NCBI GenBank assembly: GCA_947460855.1
Contig: CANHGU010000002.1
Coordinates: 1 to 42,700 of the forward strand
Direction of reading: 5' to 3'
DNA length: 42,700 nucleotides
Source: Candidatus Nanopelagicaceae bacterium
GTDB taxonomy: Bacteria > Actinomycetota > Actinomycetes > Nanopelagicales > Nanopelagicaceae
The notes under the pieces are model-generated. The model worked only from the letters and a program-made list of their open reading frames with translations. It was not told the origin of the DNA and ran no database searches. Shown here in pieces: positions 1-10,353 of the stretch. A program made the translations under genes and the position numbers. The stretch's first letter is position 1, and each line of letters opens with the position of its first letter.

Positions 1-1
1 A

Positions 2-367
2 ATGATATTGCTATCTAATGTTGTAGAAGATGCAATTATTGGGCAAGAAAGTTTTGGTGGAATCGATATGGTTGTAAGGCGCAATGCCTTTGGCCGGCAG
101 GTGGATTCATTTGAAACAGATTTAAAGTTTAAAGGAATTACAGATCCAGAAGTTCGAGCAGTGTTTATTAGAGCCCCTTGGGTTGAATCAGTTGGTGCAA
201 ATGTTGAGGTATTAGCTGAGATAACCGATGCAGCAGGCGCTAAACATCCAGTAGCAGTTCGCCAATCTCATTTGCTTGCCACCTCTTTTCATCCAGAGCT
301 AACTGGTGATAATCGGGTACATAGATTTTTTGTTGAAAATGTTTGCCGTCAACCGGCAACCTTTTAA
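2..367 (+). CDS. pdxT: PdxT, pyridoxal 5'-phosphate synthase glutaminase subunit (C-terminal part, truncated by window start)
   Basis: [33 protein letters not shown] and [22 protein letters not shown] are typical of class-I glutaminase PdxT; directly upstream of yebC as in other actinobacteria. Confidence 0.93.
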   Translation: MILLSNVVEDAIIGQESFGGIDMVVRRNAFGRQVDSFETDLKFKGITDPEVRAVFIRAPWVESVGANVEVLAEITDAAGAKHPVAVRQSHLLATSFHPELTGDNRVHRFFVENVCRQPATF

Positions 368-384
368 GGCATACGGGAGAAATA

Positions 385-1140
385 ATGAGCGGCCACTCCA
401 AATGGGCAACAACCAAACATAAGAAAGCGATAATTGATTCTCGTCGTGCTAAAAATTTTGCAAAGTTAATCAAAGCCATCGAGGTTTCGGCTAGGTCAGG
501 CGGAGCTGATATCTCAGGCAATCCAACATTATTTGATGCAATTGCAAAGGCAAAGAAAAACTCAGTACCTGCTGACAATATCGATAGAGCAGTAAAGCGT
601 GGAGCTGGTCTTGAAACTGGCGGTAAAGAGTGGGAAACCATTATGTATGAGGGGTATGCAGCGGGCGGAGTTGCACTCTTAATTGAGTGTTTATCTGACA
701 ACCGAAATCGAGCAGCATCTGATGTAAGAGTTGCTGTCACTAGAAATGGTGGCAATATGGCAGACCCTGGATCGGTCTCTTATTTATTTAACCGTAAAGG
801 TGTGGTTATAGTTTCAAAGCAAAATGGAAAAATTACTGAAGATAGTTTGCTTGAGGTTGTGCTTGATGCCGGCGCGGATGAGGTAAATGATTTAGGTGAT
901 TCCTTTGAAATCGTCGCCGAACCTTCTGATTTAGTAGCAGTACGTACATCACTACAAACCGCTGGTATTGACTACGACTCAGCTGAAACATCGTTTCTGC
1001 CAACAATGTCTATACCGTTAGATGCTGATTCAGCCAAAAAGGTCTTTGATTTAATTGAGGCAATCGAGGAGCTAGATGATGTGCAAAATGTTTACGGAAA
1101 TTTTGACGTTTCAGATGAGGTAATGGCGAGCCTTAGTTAA
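385..1140 (+). CDS. YebC/PmpR family protein
   Basis: [38 protein letters not shown]-terminus; SD GGGAGA upstream of ATG 385, so the ORF-track start at 343 is probably too early. Confidence 0.96.
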   Translation: MSGHSKWATTKHKKAIIDSRRAKNFAKLIKAIEVSARSGGADISGNPTLFDAIAKAKKNSVPADNIDRAVKRGAGLETGGKEWETIMYEGYAAGGVALLIECLSDNRNRAASDVRVAVTRNGGNMADPGSVSYLFNRKGVVIVSKQNGKITEDSLLEVVLDAGADEVNDLGDSFEIVAEPSDLVAVRTSLQTAGIDYDSAETSFLPTMSIPLDADSAKKVFDLIEAIEELDDVQNVYGNFDVSDEVMASLS

Positions 1141-1158
1141 TAAGTATTTACCGCTGAT

Positions 1159-1164
1159 TAGGCT
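1159..1164 (+). promoter_or_regulatory. Putative -10 (TAGGCT) of a leaderless ruvC promoter
   Basis: TAnnnT with 6 nt to ATG 1171; no clear SD. Confidence 0.4.
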
Positions 1165-1170
1165 TAACCA

Positions 1171-1692
1171 ATGCGTGTTCTAGGTATTGACCCTGGTTTG
1201 ACCAGATGTGGAATTGGAATTGTCGACTCAACTGGTCCACAAAAATTAGAGATGGTTGGTGTTGGTGTAATCAAAACAGACCCAGAGGCAGCACTTGAAT
1301 TTAGATTACTTGAACTAGAAAAAGAGATTTCTAAGTGGATAAATAAATATGAACCTGACGTAATCGCAGTTGAGCGAGTTTTTTCTCAATTAAATGTTAA
1401 AACTGCAATGGCGACTGGCCAAGCAGCTGGTGTGGCGCTTTTATTGGCGGCAAAAGCAGGGATTCCGGTAGTAATGCATACACCAAGTGAGGTTAAAGCC
1501 GCGGTGACTGGCTCTGGTCGAGCAGATAAGAAACAAGTAGCCAATATGGTCAAACGGTTGCTCAAATTAAAGGAAATGCCTAAACCAGTAGATAGTACCG
1601 ATGCCTTAGCCCTTGCGATCTGCCATCATTGGCGAGGAGTGGGCAATGCTCGACTAGCAACAGCAAAGAAAAAGGCGATTAAGAAGCGATGA
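1171..1692 (+). CDS. ruvC: Crossover junction endodeoxyribonuclease RuvC
   Basis: [19 protein letters not shown]; followed by ruvA and ruvB. Confidence 0.97.
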   Translation: MRVLGIDPGLTRCGIGIVDSTGPQKLEMVGVGVIKTDPEAALEFRLLELEKEISKWINKYEPDVIAVERVFSQLNVKTAMATGQAAGVALLLAAKAGIPVVMHTPSEVKAAVTGSGRADKKQVANMVKRLLKLKEMPKPVDSTDALALAICHHWRGVGNARLATAKKKAIKKR

Positions 1693-2273
1693 TAAGTTCA
1701 ATAACAGGAACAGTTAAATCCTCATCTGTTAATTCAATTGTGGTTGAAGTTGGCGGCGTTGGCGTATTACTTCAGGTTCCAGCCAGAGTTGCCTCTTCAG
1801 TGGCCTTAGGCAATTCAGTAAGTTTCCATACTTACTTAATTGTTCGTGAGGATGCGTTAACTCTTTATGGTTTTACTGAAATTAGTGAGAGAGATTTTTT
1901 TGAATTACTTTTATCAGTTACAGGTGTTGGACCAAAGGTAGCTCAATCTATTTTAGCCAGCAGTGATGCCTCGATAATCGCATCAGCAATTCTTACTGCT
2001 AATCATAAATTACTAGAGTCTGTTCCAGGTTTAGGGAAAAAGGGTGCACAACGGCTAGTGCTTGAGCTTAAAGATAAGGTTGGTGGATTCGCAGGTGGAG
2101 TTAGCCAAGTGAATTTATCAATTACTAATCAGGTTGAAAACGCTTTACAAGGATTGGGGTACTCAGCCAAAGAAGCAGCACTAATGGTTGCTCAGATATC
2201 TAGTAATCATAAAATAGATAAGTTAGAACTATCAGAAATCTTAAAGTTAGCACTTAAATCTGGAGCAAAGTAG
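1689..2273 (+). CDS. ruvA: Holliday junction helicase subunit RuvA
   Basis: [13 protein letters not shown] and [19 protein letters not shown] HhH motifs; overlaps ruvC by 4 nt. Confidence 0.97.
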   Translation: MISSITGTVKSSSVNSIVVEVGGVGVLLQVPARVASSVALGNSVSFHTYLIVREDALTLYGFTEISERDFFELLLSVTGVGPKVAQSILASSDASIIASAILTANHKLLESVPGLGKKGAQRLVLELKDKVGGFAGGVSQVNLSITNQVENALQGLGYSAKEAALMVAQISSNHKIDKLELSEILKLALKSGAK

Positions 2274-3331
2274 TGATGAGCGATCGCATAGTTGACCAGG
2301 GTTCAGATGATGCTGAGCGAGTGGCGGAGTTAGCTCTTAGACCAAAGAATTTAAATGAGTTCGTTGGACAATCTAGGGTAAGAGATCAATTAAATCTATT
2401 GCTTGTTGCTGCAAAAGAGCGTAAATCTTGTGCGGATCATATTTTGTTTTCTGGTCCACCCGGATTAGGAAAGACAACACTTGCCATGATTGTCGCCTCG
2501 GAAATGGATGCACCTATAAGAATTACTTCAGGCCCGGCAATACAACATGCCGGTGATTTAGCCTCGATCCTTTCATCACTTGTTGAAGGTGAGATTTTAT
2601 TTATAGATGAAATACACCGAATGTCTCGGCCTGCTGAGGAGATGTTGTATTTAGCGATGGAGGATTTCCGGGTAGATGTAATTGTCGGCAAGGGTGCTGG
2701 GGCAACATCAATTCCATTAGAGTTACCAACTTTCACATTAGTTGGCGCAACTACAAGAGCTGGATTACTGCCGAGTCCATTGCGAGATCGCTTTGGCTTT
2801 ACCGCACAATTAGATTTTTATGAAGCCCAAGAGCTTGCTCAAATAATTAAACGTAGTTCAGATCTACTTGATATTTCCATAGATCAAACAGCAGTAGACG
2901 AAATCTCTTCTAGATCTCGTGGCACACCTCGCGTAGCCAATCGCTTATTACGCCGAGTTAGAGATTACGCCCAAGTTAATAAAGAGAAAGTTGTTTTATT
3001 AGAGCATGCTAAATCCGGCCTAAAAATATATGAGGTTGATGAGATTGGTTTAGATCGTCTTGATAAATCTGTTCTCAATGCATTAATTAAAAACTTTAAT
3101 GGCGGGCCAGTTGGAGTTTCAACATTAGCTATGGCGGTCGGAGAGGAGATAGAAACTATTGAATCTCTAGCCGAACCATTCTTGGTAAGAATGGGGTTTT
3201 TAGCCAGAACACCCCGTGGCCGAGTTGCAACTGCAGCAGGTTGGGCACACCTTGGGATAAAGCCACCACTTTCTGCCCAGATCGGTACAGATGCCTCACT
3301 CTTTGATCAAGATCCTGATATTGCACAATAA
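2273..3331 (+). CDS. ruvB: Holliday junction helicase subunit RuvB
   Basis: [18 protein letters not shown] Walker A, LFIDEIHR Walker B; C-terminal winged helix with PRGRVAT. Confidence 0.98.
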   Translation: MMSDRIVDQGSDDAERVAELALRPKNLNEFVGQSRVRDQLNLLLVAAKERKSCADHILFSGPPGLGKTTLAMIVASEMDAPIRITSGPAIQHAGDLASILSSLVEGEILFIDEIHRMSRPAEEMLYLAMEDFRVDVIVGKGAGATSIPLELPTFTLVGATTRAGLLPSPLRDRFGFTAQLDFYEAQELAQIIKRSSDLLDISIDQTAVDEISSRSRGTPRVANRLLRRVRDYAQVNKEKVVLLEHAKSGLKIYEVDEIGLDRLDKSVLNALIKNFNGGPVGVSTLAMAVGEEIETIESLAEPFLVRMGFLARTPRGRVATAAGWAHLGIKPPLSAQIGTDASLFDQDPDIAQ

Positions 3332-3396
3332 TTACTAAATCAACGCATAAATTTTGCTTGTTTTTTCTTGGATTTCTCAATAAACACACCTGCGCC

Positions 3397-3402
3397 TAGA
3401 AT
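3397..3402 (+). promoter_or_regulatory. Putative -10 (TAGAAT) of a leaderless or near-leaderless secD promoter
   Basis: TAnnnT with 8 nt to ATG 3411; no clear SD. Confidence 0.4.
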
Positions 3403-3410
3403 TACTCCTC

Positions 3411-4943
3411 ATGTCTGCCAATAAAATTGCAAATACTCAATCTAAAGCGGTTCGAACAATTTCAATATTGTTACTCACAATTTTGGCATTTACCGGTGTT
3501 GCATTTGTGTTAGGTGCTACCTCATTCAAATTAGGACTTGATCTACAAGGTGGTACTAGCGTAACTCTGCAACCTCGAATTGAAGATGGCCAGACCGGAA
3601 AGGTTACTTCTGAAGCTATCGATCAAGCTGTTGCGATAATTCGCCAACGTGTTAACTCATTAGGTGTTGCCGAATCTGAAGTTTCTGCCCAAGGTACAGG
3701 TGTTAATCGCCAAATTATTATTTCAGTACCTGGTGAGACTGGTCGACGAATTGTTGATTTAGTTGGTCAAACTGCGGAGTTAAGATTTCGTCCAGTTCTA
3801 GCAGAGGGAGCAGGTGCTGCAACTTCAGTTACAGATGCCGCAAATGCAACTTTGCCAGCTGGTGTTACTCCAGAATTAAATGCTCAATTTGCAGCTCTTG
3901 ATTGCACTAAACCGGAAAATCGCCAAGGCGGTAATAGTGGCAGCGAATCAGCAACAGTAATAAGTTGTGATCGAGGTGGTGTAAGTAAATTTATATTAGC
4001 TCCTGCTGAAGTTTTGGGCAGGCAAGTTAGTAAGGCATCTGCAGTAATTAACACACAAAGTGCATCAGGTTGGTATGTAGTTTTAGATTTCAATGGCGAA
4101 GGAACAACTAAGTTCGGAGCCATGACCTCAAGACTTACAGGTTTGCCAGCACCACAAAATCAGGCTGCAATTGTTCTTGATGGATTAGTTTATTCAGCAC
4201 CGCGAATTAATGAGGCGATAAATGCAGGAACTGCACAAATTACCGGTAACTTCACTCAATTAGAAGCACAAGATCTTGCAAATGTATTGAAGTATGGCGC
4301 ACTCCCACTTGCGTTTGATAGAGGTGAAGTTCAACAAATTTCACCTTCACTTGGAGCGGATCAACTTCATGGCGGATTAATTGCTGGGGGATTGGGTTTA
4401 CTATTAGTTATTGCTTACTCAATGCTTTATTACCGTGGTTTGGGAATTGTTTCAGTAGGTTCACTGCTAGTAGCTTCTGTGATTGCACTTCTTTCATTCC
4501 TACTTCTTGGCGAATGGATTGGTTTCACCCTTACCTTGGCAGGAATTGCCGGAGCTATTGTCGCAATTGGTATTACTGCTGACTCATTTATTGTTTACTT
4601 TGAGCGTATTCGTGATGAGGTCCGTGAAGGCAAATCACTTAAGTCAGCGGTTGAAACCGGTTGGGCCAGAGCACGGCGAACAGTGATCGTGGCAGATGCA
4701 GTATCGATGATTGCAGCAGTAATGCTGTACTTCTTTGCTGTGGGTGGAGTTCGAGGTTTCGCATTCACTCTTGGCTTAACAACAGTTATTGATTTAATTG
4801 TTGTTTTCTTCTTTACAAAACCATTGATTACCTTTTTAGCCAAATTTACTTTCTTTAATAGTGGCCACAAACTTTCTGGTTTCTCAGCAAAATCTTTAGG
4901 AATTGTTCAAAAACCAGGTTTACAAACTGGAGAGGAAAAATAA
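3411..4943 (+). CDS. secD: Protein translocase subunit SecD
   Basis: KLGLDLQGGTSVTLQPR D1 motif, ITADSFIVYFERIRDE, six-TM RND-like core; followed by secF. Confidence 0.97.
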   Translation: MSANKIANTQSKAVRTISILLLTILAFTGVAFVLGATSFKLGLDLQGGTSVTLQPRIEDGQTGKVTSEAIDQAVAIIRQRVNSLGVAESEVSAQGTGVNRQIIISVPGETGRRIVDLVGQTAELRFRPVLAEGAGAATSVTDAANATLPAGVTPELNAQFAALDCTKPENRQGGNSGSESATVISCDRGGVSKFILAPAEVLGRQVSKASAVINTQSASGWYVVLDFNGEGTTKFGAMTSRLTGLPAPQNQAAIVLDGLVYSAPRINEAINAGTAQITGNFTQLEAQDLANVLKYGALPLAFDRGEVQQISPSLGADQLHGGLIAGGLGLLLVIAYSMLYYRGLGIVSVGSLLVASVIALLSFLLLGEWIGFTLTLAGIAGAIVAIGITADSFIVYFERIRDEVREGKSLKSAVETGWARARRTVIVADAVSMIAAVMLYFFAVGGVRGFAFTLGLTTVIDLIVVFFFTKPLITFLAKFTFFNSGHKLSGFSAKSLGIVQKPGLQTGEEK

Positions 4944-5989
4944 TGGCTAAAATCTCTGGATTAGGTGGCCGTCTTTATCGAGGTGAAACCTCAGTTGATT
5001 TTGTTGGTAAGCGAAAGATTTGGTATGCATTTTCAGGGTTGTTAATACTCGCCTCAGCTGCAACCCTATTTACTCAAGGGTTACATCTCGGAATTGAGTT
5101 TAAAGGTGGTTCATCATTTACCGTTACATCACCATCTGCATCGATTGCTTCTGCAGAATCTGTACTGGCTGACGCTGGCATCACCTCACAAAATATTATT
5201 CAAAAGATCGGTAATGACAAGGTGCGCGTTCAAACTGATGCACTAACTCAAGCGCAGCAATCCTCAGTTGAGCAAAAACTGGCAACTAAGTTTGGCGTAA
5301 GTGTTGACTCAATTGATTCTCAAATTATTGGTCCATCATGGGGTGCGGAGATTACTCGAAAAGCACTTTACGGCTTATTCGGTTTCATTTTTGTAGTAAT
5401 GCTTTATCTAGCAATGGCATTCGAATCAAAAATGGCCATAGCTGCAATTGTTGCAGTAGTTCATGATGTGTTTATTACCGTTGGAATCTATGCATTAGTT
5501 GGATTTGAGGTAACGCCAGCAACGGTTATTGGTTTCTTAACGATTCTTGGTTACTCACTCTATGACACAGTGGTTGTATTTGATAAAGTTCGAGAGAACA
5601 CAAAAGGAATTGCTGCAAGTGGAAAGAGCACTTACTCTCAAGCAGCCAATTTAGCTGTGAACCAAACGCTAGTCCGATCATTTAATACTTCCTTGATTGC
5701 ACTGCTTCCAGTCGGTTCTATTCTTTTTGTTGGCGCAGGCTTACTTGGTGCTGGAACACTGAAGGATCTTTCACTTGCGCTGTTCATTGGTCTAGCAACT
5801 GGAACCTATTCATCGATATTCATTGCAACACCAATTTTGGCTGCACTTCGTGAACGCGAGCCCGCGATGCAAGCACTAGCAAAGCGAGTAGGAAACCGTG
5901 GTGACAAACCAGCTACTACTCCGGCTTTTGTTGATAATAGATCTGGGAAAGGTCCACGCAATCAACCTCGACGTAATCGTCGCCGTTAA
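4943..5989 (+). CDS. secF: Protein translocase subunit SecF
   Basis: GIEFKGGSSFTV, GYSLYDTVVVFDKVRENT. Confidence 0.97.
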   Translation: MAKISGLGGRLYRGETSVDFVGKRKIWYAFSGLLILASAATLFTQGLHLGIEFKGGSSFTVTSPSASIASAESVLADAGITSQNIIQKIGNDKVRVQTDALTQAQQSSVEQKLATKFGVSVDSIDSQIIGPSWGAEITRKALYGLFGFIFVVMLYLAMAFESKMAIAAIVAVVHDVFITVGIYALVGFEVTPATVIGFLTILGYSLYDTVVVFDKVRENTKGIAASGKSTYSQAANLAVNQTLVRSFNTSLIALLPVGSILFVGAGLLGAGTLKDLSLALFIGLATGTYSSIFIATPILAALREREPAMQALAKRVGNRGDKPATTPAFVDNRSGKGPRNQPRRNRRR

Positions 5990-6022
5990 TTACTTTGCAA
6001 TAACTAAGGCAGCCATAGCGCT

Positions 6023-8191
6023 ATGACAACCCAAGAATTGTTAAAGCCGCTATCTGATGGGTTAGCTCAATCTCATCCTGGATTTTCAAGTAAAGAGTTA
6101 GAGCGCGCCTTTGTTGCCGCAGAAAAAGCCCATCAAGGACAGGTACGAAAATCTGGCGAAGCGTACATAACTCATCCGGTCGCTGTTGCGCAGATATTGA
6201 TCGAGTTAGGAATGGATTTACCTACCGTCATGGCCGCACTTCTGCATGACACAGTTGAGGACACTACTTATTCGCTTGAACAGATAAAAAATGAGTTTGG
6301 TGATGAGGTTACCTCGTTAGTTGATGGTGTAACCAAGTTAGACAAATTAACTTATGGTCCAACTGCAGAAGCTGAAACTCTACGCAAAATGGTTGTAGCA
6401 ATGTCGAGAGATATAAGAGTTTTAGTTATCAAATTAGCAGATCGATTACACAACGCACGAACTTGGGAGTTCATCGAAGCTGAAACCGCTCAACGTAAAG
6501 CCAAGGAGACAATTGATATTTATGCGCCCCTTGCGCATCGTCTAGGTATGAACGCAATTAAATGGGAGCTAGAAGATCTGTCATTTAAAGTTCTAGAACC
6601 AAAGAAATTTGAGGAGATAGAACGTTTAGTTGGAGAGCGCTCACCAGCTAGAGATCAGTTGACCGCTGAGGTAATAAATGCTGTTGATCAAGACTTAAAA
6701 ATTGAAGGTATACCTGCTCAAGTAAGTGGAAGACAAAAACATTTCTACAGTGTTTATCAAAAGATGGTTGTTCGTGGCCGTGAGTTTAATGACATTTATG
6801 ACTTAGTTGGCATAAGAATTTTGGTTGATTCAGTTCGTGATTGTTATGGCGTGCTTGGATCAATTCACGCTAGGTGGAGTCCGGTTCCAGGCAGATTTAA
6901 AGATTACATTGCAATGCCGAAATTTAATCTTTATCAATCTCTTCATACAACTGTAATTGGGCCAAATGGTAAAGCGGTAGAGATTCAAATTCGTACTTTT
7001 GATATGCATGCTAGAGCTGAGTTTGGTATTGCTGCGCATTGGAAATATAAATCAAAAAATATTGACTCCGGTAAAGGACCAGAAGAACTTTGGCTCCGAC
7101 AGCTGCATGAATGGCAACAAGAGAGTGGGGATGTGGGTGATTTTCTAGAAACTCTACGTTATGACCTACGCACGCCAGAGGTTTTTGTATTCACACCAAA
7201 GGGAAGCGTAATTGCTCTTCCTGCAGGTTCTACACCTGTTGATTTTGCATATGCAGTTCATACCGAGGTAGGAAATAAGTGTGTTGGTGCAAAAGTAAAT
7301 GGAAAATTAGTTCCGCTGGAATCACATTTATCTAATGGCGATGTAGTTGATATCGTCATCAATAAGGGCATAAGTGCCGCGCCAAGTCATGACTGGCTTA
7401 ACTTTGTCACTTCATCACGAGCGAGATCAAAAATTAAGGCTTGGTTTTCAAAAGAGCGAAAGGAAGAGGCAATTGAAGCTGGGCAAGAGTCAATAGCTAG
7501 ACAAATGCGAAAAGCTGGTTTACCACTACAGAAGATTTTAGGCGGGCATGCACTTCTTGAGTTAGCGCATGAACTTAGGTACGAGGATATTGAAAGTATG
7601 TATGAAGCAGTAGGTAATGGTCATGTTTCAGCCCATTCAATTATTGAAAAGTTAATGGTTCTACTCGGAACTACTGATGCGCATCCTGAGAATGACTTAA
7701 CTCCGTTAATCAACCCAGTTAAACGGGAGCGAAAGAGTGTCTCTGGAATTGATGTTGAAGGGGCTGCGGATGTACTCGTAAAACTGGCTAGATGTTGCGC
7801 CCCGGTACCTGGCGATGAGATTACAGGCTTTATTACTAGAGGCAGTGGAGTCTCAGTTCACCGAGCTGACTGTATAAATATTGTTGACCTAAAGATTCAT
7901 CAGGGCGATCGCCTAATTGGTGTTAAGTGGAACCTTTCAGCGAAAAGCACCTTCCTAGTCAATATCCAAGTCCAAGCGCTTGATCGCGCGCGGTTACTTT
8001 CTGATGTGACTAAATCCTTATCTGATCAGCATGTAAACATATTAAGTGCTTCAGTAGTGACAAATAAGGATCAAACAGCTATTTGTAAATTCTCATTTGA
8101 AATGGCTGACGCATCACATTTAGATGCCGTAATGGCAGCTGTTCGAAATATTGAAGGTGTTTATGATGTAGACAGGGTATTTAACAACTAG
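6023..8191 (+). CDS. Bifunctional (p)ppGpp synthetase/hydrolase (RSH family)
   Basis: HD domain LLHDTVEDT; synthetase motif RFKDYIAMPKFNLYQSLHTTVIGP; TGS domain VFVFTPKGSVIALPAGSTPVDFAYAVHTEVG; C-terminal ACT domain. Confidence 0.97.
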   Translation: MTTQELLKPLSDGLAQSHPGFSSKELERAFVAAEKAHQGQVRKSGEAYITHPVAVAQILIELGMDLPTVMAALLHDTVEDTTYSLEQIKNEFGDEVTSLVDGVTKLDKLTYGPTAEAETLRKMVVAMSRDIRVLVIKLADRLHNARTWEFIEAETAQRKAKETIDIYAPLAHRLGMNAIKWELEDLSFKVLEPKKFEEIERLVGERSPARDQLTAEVINAVDQDLKIEGIPAQVSGRQKHFYSVYQKMVVRGREFNDIYDLVGIRILVDSVRDCYGVLGSIHARWSPVPGRFKDYIAMPKFNLYQSLHTTVIGPNGKAVEIQIRTFDMHARAEFGIAAHWKYKSKNIDSGKGPEELWLRQLHEWQQESGDVGDFLETLRYDLRTPEVFVFTPKGSVIALPAGSTPVDFAYAVHTEVGNKCVGAKVNGKLVPLESHLSNGDVVDIVINKGISAAPSHDWLNFVTSSRARSKIKAWFSKERKEEAIEAGQESIARQMRKAGLPLQKILGGHALLELAHELRYEDIESMYEAVGNGHVSAHSIIEKLMVLLGTTDAHPENDLTPLINPVKRERKSVSGIDVEGAADVLVKLARCCAPVPGDEITGFITRGSGVSVHRADCINIVDLKIHQGDRLIGVKWNLSAKSTFLVNIQVQALDRARLLSDVTKSLSDQHVNILSASVVTNKDQTAICKFSFEMADASHLDAVMAAVRNIEGVYDVDRVFNN

Positions 8192-9495
8192 CTTGTAAAT
8201 TCAGTTAAACCCTTTTGCGCCTGCTCAAGCCAATCTCTACGAGCAGCCGCAGCCTCTCGAGCTAACATTGCCTTTGCACTTTGCCCAGCAGCCTCAGCTT
8301 TTGCTGCTTGTTTTTCATAATTTTCAATTGCTTCTTGCAATCCTTGCACAACTTTATTTGCTTGCGCTTTAGCGCTTGGATCACTCTTTCGTTGGTAATT
8401 TCTCTCAAGTTCAGATATTTCTTCCTCTACTTTTTTAATTCGTTTTTCAAACGCATCTCGCTTTTTACGATCCGTCATGCCAATTTTTTGCCACTTGCCC
8501 ATAAGGTCATAAAACCTTTTCTTGGCAGATTTGAAATCTGAGATGGGTAGAAGTGCTTCAAACTCAATAATCATTGCCTCGCGCTTAGTAAGGTTTTCAG
8601 ACATTGATCCTTTGCGCTTTTCCATATCAGCATTCTTTGCGGCAAAGAAATTATCTTGAGCTGCCTTAAACCTGTTCCAAAGTGCGGTATCGGTTGATTT
8701 CTTTCCACGACCAGATGCCTTCCATTGATCCATCAATGCTTTGAAACGTTTGGCAGTATTGAGCCACTCTTTTGAGTTAGCAAGAGATTCAGCCTCTTTA
8801 ACAATTACCTCTTTGGTATTAGCAACTTCCTTATGTTCAGTCGCAAGATTTGCAAAATGCGTACGACGTCTCTTATCAAATTTATTTCTAGAGGAGGAGA
8901 ATCTCTTCCAAAGGGCGGCATCAACTTTTTTATCAAGTCGTGGTGCTTTTTTCCAATCTTCAAGCAAAACTTTCAGTCTGGCTGTGGTTACCTTCCAGGC
9001 TACTGAGTCAACAAGTGATTCAGCCTCAGTAACAATCTTTTCTTTAACTAAAGTTGATTCAGCTTTTCTTGCATCACGCTCTGCAGCTTGTGCAGCCTTA
9101 CGTGCTTGGTATGCGCCTTCATGTTCAGTAATTAATGCTGGAATCTTTTCAAGTGATTGAGATAGGTTAACAAGATCACCAACACCATTTAATTCAGTTA
9201 TCTGCGTACGCAGTTTATTTACAGCTTCATGCGCATCACTAGGAACCATTGCGCCTGATCTAATTCTTGCTGCAAGCAGGGCAACCTCAGACGCTGCCAT
9301 TTCAAATTTTTTAACAAAGTATGCAAGTGCTTCTTCTGCGCTTTTTCCTGGGTATGAGCCGACAGCTCTATCTCCAGTTGGAGTGATTACATAGACAGTG
9401 CCATCTTCGCCGACTCGGCCAAATTTTGCTGGATCACCTATTAGTGCAGCTGCAGCCCCGGTGCTAGAAAGGATTGGTGTGTTTACATTATCCAT
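8188..9495 (-). CDS. DUF349 domain-containing protein (several DUF349 repeats)
   Basis: Repeated WKKAPRLDKKVDAALWKRFSSSRNKF / WKASGRGKKSTDTALWNRFKAAQDNF / WQKIGMTDRKKRDAFEKRIKK blocks. Confidence 0.9.
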   Translation of the reverse strand: MDNVNTPILSSTGAAAALIGDPAKFGRVGEDGTVYVITPTGDRAVGSYPGKSAEEALAYFVKKFEMAASEVALLAARIRSGAMVPSDAHEAVNKLRTQITELNGVGDLVNLSQSLEKIPALITEHEGAYQARKAAQAAERDARKAESTLVKEKIVTEAESLVDSVAWKVTTARLKVLLEDWKKAPRLDKKVDAALWKRFSSSRNKFDKRRRTHFANLATEHKEVANTKEVIVKEAESLANSKEWLNTAKRFKALMDQWKASGRGKKSTDTALWNRFKAAQDNFFAAKNADMEKRKGSMSENLTKREAMIIEFEALLPISDFKSAKKRFYDLMGKWQKIGMTDRKKRDAFEKRIKKVEEEISELERNYQRKSDPSAKAQANKVVQGLQEAIENYEKQAAKAEAAGQSAKAMLAREAAAARRDWLEQAQKGLTEFTS

Positions 9496-9552
9496 AATTC
9501 TTACCTTTCGTTGCGCGGTTTCTGTGTTTACAGATTCCGTTATAGGGGGGCG

Positions 9553-9577
9553 AGTAATCGGTTGTGCTTTGATTACT
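9553..9577. repeat. 7-bp perfect inverted repeat AGTAATC-N11-GATTACT in a divergent intergenic region
   Basis: Read directly from sequence. Confidence 0.6.
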
Positions 9578-9662
9578 GGGTTTGGTGCTGGTAAAAGATA
9601 ACCTAAGCACCTGGATTAGGGAAATCTGAACACAAATCACAGATGATGGATAGGGGTGATGG

Positions 9663-10352
9663 ATGCTTATCGATCGAGTAGTCGCCCCCTATTTTGAAAC
9701 AAACTGTTGGATTTTAGCCACCGCAGCAGGGCAAGAAGCGCTGATCGTTGATCCAGGAATTGGTAGACCAAATTTAGTAAAAAGTATTTCAGAGAAAATT
9801 TCAGAGCATAAATTAAAGCCAGTAGCAGTACTTATTACACATGGACACCTTGATCACATGTTTTCAGTTGTGCCGCTAACAACTGAAATACCAATGCGAA
9901 CTTTTATTTCACCAGATGACAGATTTTTATTAACAAATCCATTAGCAGCGCTAGATAAAGGTGGAGTTAGCGAGCAGTTAATTTCAGCATTTGGCGCAGA
10001 TTTTAAGGAGCCAAGCGATGTTGTTGAATTAGAAGATTTCTCTCACTTTGAAATAGCTGGATTGGATATTGGTGCGATATTCGCACCCGGTCATACAAAG
10101 GGATCAGTAGTTTTTACTGTCAATGATGAACAACTAATTTCTGGGGATGTGCTATTTGCCGGCAGCATTGGCCGCACTGATTTACCAACCGGATCTGCAA
10201 GTGATATGCGCAAAACCTTGCGCGAGCGAATTTTGACACTTCCAGATGGCCTAAATGTCCTACCTGGGCATGGTGGGCAAACTACAATCGCTACAGAGCG
10301 CGTAAGAAATCCTTACCTGCAGAGTGATTTTCTTGATCAGATTGGGCGGTAA
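9663..10352 (+). CDS. MBL-fold metallo-hydrolase (glyoxalase II-like)
   Basis: [12 protein letters not shown] (HxHxDH), [29 protein letters not shown]; upstream of hisS as in many actinobacteria. Confidence 0.93.
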   Translation: MLIDRVVAPYFETNCWILATAAGQEALIVDPGIGRPNLVKSISEKISEHKLKPVAVLITHGHLDHMFSVVPLTTEIPMRTFISPDDRFLLTNPLAALDKGGVSEQLISAFGADFKEPSDVVELEDFSHFEIAGLDIGAIFAPGHTKGSVVFTVNDEQLISGDVLFAGSIGRTDLPTGSASDMRKTLRERILTLPDGLNVLPGHGGQTTIATERVRNPYLQSDFLDQIGR

Positions 10353-10353
10353 T

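Noticed and set aside
240-755. 171-aa minus-strand ORF antisense to pdxT/yebC
   Set aside because: Fully antisense to confidently identified genes; low-complexity composition typical of reverse-frame reading, no recognisable domain.
3332-3410. T-rich stretch after ruvB (GCATAAATTTTGCTTGTTTTTTC) as an intrinsic terminator
   Set aside because: Only a very short, AT-rich stem can form; not convincing without 3'-end data.
8741-9160. 139-aa plus-strand ORF opposite the DUF349 gene
   Set aside because: Antisense to the repeat-rich DUF349 CDS; Ser/Ala/Leu-rich composition expected from reverse-complementing Lys/Glu/Ala codons.
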